From an uncultured Clostridia bacterium (GTDB lineage Bacteria > Bacillota > Clostridia > Peptostreptococcales > Anaerovoracaceae), in NCBI GenBank assembly GCA_938009115.1, contig CALLHZ010000090.1, positions 1 through 6,083 of the forward strand: 6,083 nt of DNA. The letters run 5' to 3'. The number at the start of each line of letters is the position of its first letter. The first letter of the stretch is position 1. Shown one piece after another: positions 1-5,155 of this stretch. Under the pieces are notes generated by a model. The model was given only the letters and a program-made list of their open reading frames with translations, did no database searches and was not told where the DNA came from. The position numbers and the translations under genes were made by a program.

Positions 1-476
1 GTGCCTTCGAAGCGGTCGTTCCAGCCCAGCAGGGAGAATTCTTTGTAATCTGAAAGTTGATAGGAGGCTGTGACGCAAAGCGTATAACCCGCCATGGGCA
101 GGTATACGGGGCTGCGCCGAATGGCCAAAGACTGTGTCGTGACCCGATACAGAAGCAGGATCAGCACGGCGCCGGCGCAAATAAAGACCGCGACCATCTT
201 GTAATAGCTGAAAAAGTCGGTGATGGAAGAGGTGTCCGTCTGGGGTGTCCAGAAGAACCGGCTCATGGGCCGGGTGTAGGTGTGCATGCGCACGATCAGG
301 ATAACAAACGCCGAAAAGAAGACGGCGGGCAGCAGCTGCCAGCCGCCGGAAGGATCGTCGATCTGCGGCGCGTGGCTCATGGCCAGAGAATAAGTGCGGG
401 CATTGGGGCCTTTCGATGCCTCGGGCTTTTGGGGCTTGCTCCTGCGGTCGATGACTTTCTTTGCTTTCTGTTTCAT
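1..476 (-). CDS. O-antigen ligase/polymerase-like membrane protein, N-terminal part
   Basis: This is the first 158 codons of a minus-strand gene cut by the left window edge, so it has no stop here. The start is an ATG at 476-474 with a GGGAGG Shine-Dalgarno site 6-7 bases upstream. The protein opens with a basic, probably cytoplasmic segment of about 45 residues (MKQKAKKVIDRRSK...). Hydrophobic segments likely to span the membrane follow at about residues 46-63 and 94-110, with a weaker one near 124-138. The stretch from about residue 86 (DFFSYYK) and the end of the visible part (YKEFSLLGWNDRFEG) resemble, from memory, the start of clostridial O-antigen ligase family proteins, where an aromatic/acidic 'RFEG/QFES' motif follows the early helices. 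Such proteins polymerise or transfer lipid-linked glycans at the outer face of the membrane. Divergence from a dehydratase and LCP operon fits an envelope-glycan role. That it is a membrane protein is well supported; the family name is tentative because most of it is missing. Confidence 0.62.
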   Translation of the reverse strand, partial: MKQKAKKVIDRRSKPQKPEASKGPNARTYSLAMSHAPQIDDPSGGWQLLPAVFFSAFVILIVRMHTYTRPMSRFFWTPQTDTSSITDFFSYYKMVAVFICAGAVLILLLYRVTTQSLAIRRSPVYLPMAGYTLCVTASYQLSDYKEFSLLGWNDRFEG

Positions 477-483
477 GGATCTG

Positions 484-489
484 CCTCCC
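484..489 (-). promoter_or_regulatory. Shine-Dalgarno site of the minus-strand membrane protein gene
   Basis: On the minus strand the sequence reads GGGAGG, ending 7 bases before the ATG at 476-474. It supports that start codon over any downstream methionine, such as Met33 of the same frame. Confidence 0.75.
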
Positions 490-498
490 TGCAAGGCC

Positions 499-527
499 AG
501 TGTAGCACATCCCCAAAAGATAGACAA
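499..527 (-). promoter_or_regulatory. candidate sigma-A promoter of the minus-strand membrane protein gene
   Basis: Read on the minus strand, a -35-like TTGTCT (527-522) is followed after 17 bases by a -10-like TACACT (504-499). A TG dinucleotide one base before the -10 makes it an extended -10 promoter. Each hexamer matches consensus at 4 of 6 positions. Transcription would start near 492, leaving a leader of about 15 bases that carries the ribosome binding site. The call rests on pattern only. Confidence 0.45.
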
Positions 528-564
528 TCTGCATCGTCAGGGCAATGAAACGGACTGTCAGGAT

Positions 565-593
565 TAGACATCCCAGTTGGGATGTGGTACAAT
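565..593 (+). promoter_or_regulatory. candidate extended -10 sigma-A promoter of the dehydratase-pgi-LCP operon
   Basis: TAGACA (565-570, 5 of 6 to TTGACA) lies exactly 17 bases before TACAAT (588-593, 5 of 6 to TATAAT). TG at 585-586 gives an extended -10. Transcription would start near 600, giving a 5' leader of roughly 64 bases before the ATG at 664. A weaker alternative, TTGGGA (577-582) with TATAAA (599-604), overlaps it. No other convincing promoter is seen before the two downstream genes, so this probably drives all three. Confidence 0.55.
568..585. promoter_or_regulatory. operator-like palindrome inside the operon promoter
   Basis: ACATCCCA-GT-TGGGATGT is a perfect 8+8 inverted repeat with a 2-base centre. 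It begins within the -35 hexamer, fills the spacer and ends at the extended -10 TG. A protein bound here would compete with RNA polymerase, so it looks like a repressor operator. The regulator is not identifiable from the sequence. The half-site recurs in the divergent promoter at 507-513. Confidence 0.45.
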
Positions 594-663
594 TTTTTTA
601 TAAAATCCCCGGATCGCTGTTTCATGCCACAACCTGTTTGTATGCCTGAGGAACAGAATAAAA

Positions 664-2583
664 ATGACCAAAAAAAAGAAGATCACGTTGCTGCTGGTTC
701 TGGACGCCGCGGCGGTCAGCCTCGTATACATCCTGGCGCTGCTGCTGCGGTTTGAATTTGCTCCGGCAAATCCCCAGTTCCAAGGCTATTTTGCGATCTG
801 CCTGGATTGTCTGGTATGGCTGGTGCTCATCAAAATCGCCGTATTCGCCTCCATGGGGCTTTACAGCAGTCTCTGGAAGTATGCCAGCATGGACGAGCTG
901 GTCCGCATCGCAGCGGCCTCCTTTGTCGGCAATGCCTTCGCTGTGGTTTTTATGATGATTTCCGGACACACCCTTCCCCGGAGCGTTTATCTGATGGCTG
1001 TGGTGCTGGATATGGCTGTGATCGGTCTGATCCGGCTGTCATACCGCTGGGCCCGGAATCGCTACAGCTACAAGCAGGTCGGCAATATCGTGACCGGGGG
1101 TCTTCTCAATTACATTAAGAGCAAAAATGCATCGTACAGCAAGCGCATGATGGTGGTGGGCGCGGGGGATGCCGGCGCGGCCTTGATCAAGGAAGTGCGC
1201 CAGCAGCCAGACCGGCGCCAGCAGGTCGTCGTTGCGGTGGACGACGATAAAGAGAAGCTGAACCAGCGCATTTACGGCGTCCGCATCGCCGGCAACCGCA
1301 ACGACATCCCGCGCCTGGCTCAGAAATACGATGTGGACGAGATCGTGATCACCATGCCCAGCGTCAGCCGCGCAAAGATCCGCGAGATTTTGGAGGAGTG
1401 CAACAAGACCCAGTGCAGGGTGAAGATCCTGCCGGCATACATAGACCTGATCAACGAAAAAGTGAGCATCAAGGCCCTGCGGGATGTAGAGATCGAAGAC
1501 CTTCTGGGCCGTGATCCGGTCCAGGTGGACATGGAAGAAATCAGCGGATATTTGGAGGGGAAAGTAGTGTTGGTGACCGGCGGTGCCGGCTCCATCGGCA
1601 GCGAACTGTGCCGGCAGATCGGCCGCTACAGGCCCCGGCGCCTGATCTGTGTGGACGTCAATGAAAATGCCATCCACGAATTTTCCGCGGAATTCCGGGC
1701 CAGATATCCGGAGGTGGAATACACTGCGGTGATGGCTTCCGTTCGGGATGCAGCCCGCATGCGGGAAGTATTCAAAAAATACAGACCCCACGTGGTATTC
1801 CACGCGGCGGCGCACAAGCATGTCCCTCTGATGGAGACCAATCCCCGGGAGGCGATCATCAACAATGCGCTGGGCACAAAAATTGTCATGGACGCCGCAG
1901 AGGAATACCAGGCAGCGAAATTTGTCATGATTTCCACGGATAAAGCTGTGAATCCTACGAATGTCATGGGGGCGACGAAGCGGATCGGCGAAATGCTCAT
2001 TCAAGAGAGGAGCCGTACTTCCAAAACCTGTTTTGCCGCCGTCCGGTTCGGCAACGTGTTGGGCTCCAACGGCAGCGTCATCCCCACGTTCCGGCGGCAG
2101 ATCGCCGCAGGCGGTCCGGTCACGGTTACACACAAAGAGATCTGCCGCTATTTTATGACCATTCCCGAAGCAGTGCAGCTGGTCATCCAGGCCGGTGCCA
2201 TGGCAGAAGGCGGAGAGGTCTTTGTGCTGGATATGGGCGAGCCGGTCAGGATCCTTGAGCTGGCGGAAAAGCTGATCCGCCTGTCGGGCTTTGAGCCTTA
2301 CGAGGATATCCGGATCGAGATCACGGGCTTGCGCCCTGGAGAAAAGCTTTACGAAGAGCTGCTTCTTTCCGAAGAGGGGCTTCAGGATACAGCGCATCAC
2401 AAGATTTTTGTAGGCCATCCCACACCGGCCAGTTCTGCCCTTTTGGAGTTGCTGAGCGAACCGGGAAAGCTGGAGACAGCCATTCGGGAGGTCAGCGAGA
2501 CACCCGACCGCCAGATGCGGGCTTGGCTGCGAAAAATGGTGCCCAACTATAAGACGACACCGAACGGGCATTACGAACTGTGA
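664..2583 (+). CDS. CapD/WbpM/EpsC-type membrane-bound nucleotide-sugar 4,6-dehydratase
   Basis: This 639-residue protein has the full architecture of the large CapD/WbpM/PglF/EpsC family. Four N-terminal membrane helices lie at about 7-28, 42-66, 81-100 and 106-125. A first Rossmann-like domain (CoA_binding_3 type) has GAGDAG at 166-171. The catalytic Polysacc_synt_2 domain starts near 298, with the NAD(P)-binding motif TGGAGSIG at 305-312. The family motifs AAAHKHVPLME (381-391), STDKAVNPTNVMGATKR (424-440), VRFGNVLGSNGSVIP (460-474) and LRPGEKLYEEL (556-566) are all intact. In the active site, the Tyr-x3-Lys of ordinary short-chain dehydrogenases is replaced by Met435-x3-Lys439, as is normal in this family, with Ser424-Thr425-Asp426-Lys427 before it. 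Members convert UDP-GlcNAc to a UDP-4-keto-6-deoxy-hexosamine, the first step towards rare amino sugars of surface glycans; the substrate here is inferred. The start at 664 is preceded by TGAGGA at 647-652. It is the first gene of a likely operon with pgi and an LCP gene. No lesion is seen. Confidence 0.93.
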   Translation: MTKKKKITLLLVLDAAAVSLVYILALLLRFEFAPANPQFQGYFAICLDCLVWLVLIKIAVFASMGLYSSLWKYASMDELVRIAAASFVGNAFAVVFMMISGHTLPRSVYLMAVVLDMAVIGLIRLSYRWARNRYSYKQVGNIVTGGLLNYIKSKNASYSKRMMVVGAGDAGAALIKEVRQQPDRRQQVVVAVDDDKEKLNQRIYGVRIAGNRNDIPRLAQKYDVDEIVITMPSVSRAKIREILEECNKTQCRVKILPAYIDLINEKVSIKALRDVEIEDLLGRDPVQVDMEEISGYLEGKVVLVTGGAGSIGSELCRQIGRYRPRRLICVDVNENAIHEFSAEFRARYPEVEYTAVMASVRDAARMREVFKKYRPHVVFHAAAHKHVPLMETNPREAIINNALGTKIVMDAAEEYQAAKFVMISTDKAVNPTNVMGATKRIGEMLIQERSRTSKTCFAAVRFGNVLGSNGSVIPTFRRQIAAGGPVTVTHKEICRYFMTIPEAVQLVIQAGAMAEGGEVFVLDMGEPVRILELAEKLIRLSGFEPYEDIRIEITGLRPGEKLYEELLLSEEGLQDTAHHKIFVGHPTPASSALLELLSEPGKLETAIREVSETPDRQMRAWLRKMVPNYKTTPNGHYEL

Positions 2584-2628
2584 CCACTTCGGCTTTCAGC
2601 CGGCCGTTTGTAAAGGAGCAATACTGAA

Positions 2629-3882
2629 ATGAGAAGTCTTATCGAAATGGACGGGTCTTTGTCCCGATTGGATCCCGCTGCGATCCGTAGCATGAGAGAC
2701 GCTGCTGCAGGCGCCGAAGAGCGTTTGCGCTCGGGAAGGGACCGGTGTACCGGGTGGGTAGACCTGCCCGTAAATTACGATCGGGGGGAGATCGACCGTA
2801 TCCGCCGGACTGCTGAAAAAATCACCCGGCAATGCACCGCCCTGGTCGTGATCGGTATCGGAGGATCGTACCTGGGCGCCAGAGCCCTTTATGAGATGTT
2901 GACGGGCAGTTTTACGCATTTGCTTCCCCGGAAGCATCCGAAGCTTTTTTTTGCAGGACAGAACATCAGCGCCGCCTACCATCAAGAGTTGATGGAGGTT
3001 CTGGAAAGCCATGAAGTCTGTTTGTGCGTGATCAGCAAATCCGGCACCACGACGGAGCCGTTCATTGCATTTACTTTGCTGAAAGATGCGCTGATCCGGC
3101 GGTATGGCAAAGAAGAAGCAGCCCGGCGGATCTACGCCGTCACCGATGCTTCTGCGGGCGTGCTGCGGCAGGAGGCCGACGCTGAGGGCTACGAAAGCTT
3201 TATCGTTCCTGACGATATCGGCGGGCGCTATTCTGTTCTGACGCCGGTGGGGCTGCTTCCCCTGGCTGTTGCCGGCTTCGATCCCGGCGAATTTCTGGCC
3301 GGCGCCGGGGCCGCCCGGCAGGACGCTGCGCTGATGGCTCAGGCCGCTGACTATGCCATCGGCCGCAATCTGCTTTATGCGCAGGGCAAGTATATTGAGG
3401 TTTTTGAATCCTATGAACCCCGGTTTGCCTCTTTTTCCGAATGGTTGAAGCAGCTTTTCGGCGAAAGCGAGGGAAAGGCGCGAAAAGGGATCTTTCCCGC
3501 CAGTCTCAGTTTCAGCTCGGATCTGCACTCCATGGGCCAGTATCTTCAGGAAGGCACGCCCTGCTTTTTTGAAACGATATTGGAGGAATGCCACCCGGCT
3601 GCCGATCTGAAGGTCCCTGAAACCTCAGGATCTCCGCTGGCCGGGAAAAGCGTCAACGATATCAACCGGGCGGCGCTGGAAGGCGTCTCCGCGGCCCACA
3701 GGGGGGCTGAGATCCCGATTTTCCGCTTTCGCATCCGGGAAAAAATTTCTCCACAAATCCTGGGACAGGTGGTATACTTCTTCGAGGTGGCCTGCGCGCT
3801 GTCCGCGTACATGATGGGCGTCGATCCTTTTGACCAGCCCGGCGTGGAGGCCTACAAAAGGGAAATGAGAGAGAGATTGTAA
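2629..3882 (+). CDS. pgi: glucose-6-phosphate isomerase
   Basis: This cytoplasmic enzyme interconverts glucose-6-phosphate and fructose-6-phosphate, linking glycolysis and gluconeogenesis to amino-sugar synthesis through GlmS. Recognisable motifs in order are GWVDLP (42-47), VIGIGGSYLGARA (74-86, sugar-phosphate/SIS fold), SKSGTTTEPFIAF (136-148), signature 1 DDIGGRYSVLTPVG (195-208), GESEGK (278-283), DLHSMGQYLQEG (298-309) and signature 2 ending FDQPGVEAYK (401-410). By comparison with Bacillus Pgi, the catalytic residues should be Glu279, His300 and Lys410; the Glu-to-His spacing of 21 matches. At 417 residues it is about 30 shorter than the roughly 450-residue Bacillus enzymes. It is shorter at both ends, with only seven residues after the active-site lysine. 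The start is set by AAGGAG at 2613-2618, 10 bases before the ATG. The gap from the dehydratase stop is 45 bases and the gap to the LCP gene is 15, so co-transcription is likely. Confidence 0.96.
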   Translation: MRSLIEMDGSLSRLDPAAIRSMRDAAAGAEERLRSGRDRCTGWVDLPVNYDRGEIDRIRRTAEKITRQCTALVVIGIGGSYLGARALYEMLTGSFTHLLPRKHPKLFFAGQNISAAYHQELMEVLESHEVCLCVISKSGTTTEPFIAFTLLKDALIRRYGKEEAARRIYAVTDASAGVLRQEADAEGYESFIVPDDIGGRYSVLTPVGLLPLAVAGFDPGEFLAGAGAARQDAALMAQAADYAIGRNLLYAQGKYIEVFESYEPRFASFSEWLKQLFGESEGKARKGIFPASLSFSSDLHSMGQYLQEGTPCFFETILEECHPAADLKVPETSGSPLAGKSVNDINRAALEGVSAAHRGAEIPIFRFRIREKISPQILGQVVYFFEVACALSAYMMGVDPFDQPGVEAYKREMRERL

Positions 3883-3897
3883 CAAAAGGGGAAAAGA

Positions 3898-4920
3898 ATG
3901 AACAAAAAGAAAATCGTCACCACGTTTCTGCTGGTGTTTGCCCTGGCCACAGCGGTGATGGTGCCGGTGCGCTATGTCTTCGCAAAAGTCGGAGGCAGCA
4001 CGGTATTTGAAGCCGAAGAACGGCTGCTGGACCAGATGACGCCGATCACCGTGGATCCGGAAAGTCCGTTCTACGAAGTATTTCAGAGCAAAGACCGGGT
4101 CAACTTCCTGCTCATGGGCGTCAATGAGGGCATGACCGATACGCTGATGCTGGCCAGTTATGACATGGTCAACCAATATATCAACCTGATCTCGATACCG
4201 CGAGATACGTTCTATTACAGGGAAGGGTATTCGCCCTACGCAGCCCACAAGATCAATGCTATTTACAGTTCCCAAGGCGTCGCGGCCCTTGCCGGAGCCG
4301 TGTCGGATACCCTGTACGGCATGCCGATCCATTATTATGCCATCGTGGAATACGAAGATATCCGCAAGGTAATGGACGTGATCGGCGGCGTCAAGGTCAA
4401 CATTCCTTTCTATATGAAATACATCGACACGACGAAAGGGAAGGAACTGTATATCGACATCCCCGCCGGCGAGCAGATCATCGACAGCAGCAACGTCATC
4501 GAGTTCCTGCGCTTCCGCAAGACCAATCCCGCTTTTGCGCGGCAGGGCTACAAGAGCTACGACGCTGCGGACATCCAGCGGATCAAGACGCAGCAAGAGT
4601 TTGTCAAGGCCGTGCTCAACGAATGCCTTAAGCTTGGCAATCTGAAAGACGTAGCCAAGGTGACGCTCCAGAACGTGGAATCGGACCTTACCTTTGCCAT
4701 GGCGGGAAAGCTGGCGCTGAAGGCCATGAGCGGACTGTCCGCGGAAAACGTGACCGCTTATACGCTGCCGGGCAGGGACAAGATGATGCATGAGCTTTCC
4801 TTCTGGGTGGCCGACGAGGAAAAGATCGCCGAAATGCTCACGGAGATCTACTCTCTTGAAGTTGAGACGACAACAGAGGGCGCCATCGAAGCGCCGGAAG
4901 CAAACCAGTCGGAAGAATAA
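3898..4920 (+). CDS. LytR-CpsA-Psr (LCP) family cell-envelope glycopolymer transferase
   Basis: This is a 340-residue protein with one N-terminal signal-anchor helix (about 6-28) and an extracellular LCP domain from about 66 to 240. LCP proteins move undecaprenyl-pyrophosphate-linked polymers (teichoic acids, capsule) onto peptidoglycan. Visible family motifs are VNFLLMGVN (68-76), TDTLML (80-85), SIPRDT (99-104), HKINAIY (117-123), IGGVKVNIP (162-170), FLRFRK (203-208) and DIQRIKTQQEF (225-235). The likely pyrophosphate-binding residues Arg102, Lys118, Arg205, Arg207, Arg228 and Gln232 are present. The usual Asp in 'GVD' is Asn76, and the Arg of the 'R-(S/T)-D-T' motif is Met79; Asp81 is kept. 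The C-terminal tail is short and acidic (EAPEANQSEE). The ATG follows AAAGGGGA at 3885-3892. It is the last gene of the three-gene unit and is followed by a terminator. Its role fits the divergent membrane glycan protein and the sugar dehydratase. The family is secure; the polymer transferred is unknown. Confidence 0.9.
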   Translation: MNKKKIVTTFLLVFALATAVMVPVRYVFAKVGGSTVFEAEERLLDQMTPITVDPESPFYEVFQSKDRVNFLLMGVNEGMTDTLMLASYDMVNQYINLISIPRDTFYYREGYSPYAAHKINAIYSSQGVAALAGAVSDTLYGMPIHYYAIVEYEDIRKVMDVIGGVKVNIPFYMKYIDTTKGKELYIDIPAGEQIIDSSNVIEFLRFRKTNPAFARQGYKSYDAADIQRIKTQQEFVKAVLNECLKLGNLKDVAKVTLQNVESDLTFAMAGKLALKAMSGLSAENVTAYTLPGRDKMMHELSFWVADEEKIAEMLTEIYSLEVETTTEGAIEAPEANQSEE

Positions 4921-4956
4921 AAGGCGTGGGCCGGCGCCTTTGGGCAATGCCCCAAA
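4920..4956 (+). other. two small overlapping hairpins between stop codon and terminator
   Basis: AAAGGCG (4920-4926) can pair with CGCCTTT (4935-4941). Alternatively TTTGGG (4939-4944) can pair with CCCAAA (4951-4956), followed by TTTT. The two share bases 4939-4941, so they compete. The second could be a weak terminator. They may only protect the 3' end or be chance structures in this short non-coding stretch. Confidence 0.3.
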
Positions 4957-4970
4957 TTTTGAAACAAAAG

Positions 4971-5004
4971 CGGACGGATTTTTGTATCCGTCCGTTAAAT
5001 TTTT
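4971..5004 (+). terminator. rho-independent terminator of the dehydratase-pgi-LCP operon
   Basis: CGGACGGAT (4971-4979) pairs perfectly with ATCCGTCCG (4986-4994) around a 6-base loop. A G-U and an A-U pair can extend the stem by two at its base. The stem is followed by the T-rich run TTAAATTTTT (4995-5004). It lies 50 bases after the LCP stop and before the promoters of the next gene, separating the two transcription units. Confidence 0.85.
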
Positions 5005-5054
5005 GCGGGTTCTTTGCTTTGTGTTTAGGGCACAAAAAAAATGCCGGAAAACTG

Positions 5055-5083
5055 TTGACAATCCACGAATAATCCACTAATAT
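5055..5083 (+). promoter_or_regulatory. upstream promoter candidate for the solute-binding protein gene
   Basis: A consensus -35 TTGACA (5055-5060) is followed after 17 bases by TAATAT (5078-5083), a 4-of-6 match to the -10. The -10 sits inside a perfect 10-base palindrome, CTAATATTAG (5077-5086). Transcription would start near 5090, giving a leader of about 65 bases. Confidence 0.5.
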
Positions 5084-5104
5084 TAGCTTTACTATTTGAC
5101 TTTT

Positions 5105-5132
5105 CCCGGACGAATTCACGGCCGGGTATAAT
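5105..5132 (+). promoter_or_regulatory. perfect -10 box abutting a GC-rich dyad, proximal to the solute-binding protein gene
   Basis: TATAAT (5127-5132) is a consensus -10, and its expected start site near 5139 would leave a leader of about 17 bases. No -35 is visible at the usual spacing; the nearest TTGACT (5096-5101) is 25 bases away, which is too far. The -35 and spacer region is instead filled by an imperfect inverted repeat, CCCGGACG (5105-5112) with CGGCCGGG (5119-5126), having one mismatch. This could be a regulator site at an activator-dependent promoter, or a hairpin in the leader of a transcript from the upstream promoter. Confidence 0.45.
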
Positions 5133-5155
5133 CAAAATCAAGAAGAGGTGTGAAA

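Noticed and set aside
57..548. 163-codon plus-strand frame at the left end
   Set aside because: It is codon-aligned with the minus-strand membrane protein gene, which has a good ribosome binding site, basic N-terminus and membrane helices. The plus frame reads as low-complexity polar sequence.
468..626. Direct repeat CTGTTTCATG at 468-477 and 617-626
   Set aside because: A single 10-base match in several hundred bases is compatible with chance, and one copy is the coding start of the membrane protein.
1039..2571. 510-codon open frame on the minus strand opposite the dehydratase gene
   Set aside because: It is exactly codon-aligned with the sense gene, so it stays open simply because the sense gene avoids TTA, CTA and TCA codons. 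The translation is His/Asp/Arg-rich with no recognisable domain.
2590..2602. Small hairpin CGGCT-TTC-AGCCG between the dehydratase and pgi
   Set aside because: The stem is only 5 bp with a 3-base loop and no T-run, so it is not a convincing terminator. The following ribosome binding site and short gap suggest read-through.
2596..3594. 332-codon minus-strand frame opposite pgi
   Set aside because: It is a codon-aligned shadow of pgi, whose motifs and ribosome binding site are unambiguous.
4955..4969. AT-rich stretch resembling a CodY box upstream of an amino-acid transporter gene
   Set aside because: Only about 10 of 15 positions match the AATTTTCWGAAAATT consensus, and it lies before the terminator, far from the transporter promoters.
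3625..5061. 478-codon open frame on the minus strand opposite the end of pgi and the LCP gene
   Set aside because: It is again codon-aligned with both sense genes. It runs through the terminator and shows no domain or ribosome binding signal.
5005..5155. Possible riboswitch or T-box leader before the solute-binding gene
   Set aside because: The region after the terminator is short, AT-rich and promoter-like. I see no conserved riboswitch core, T-box sequence or second terminator.
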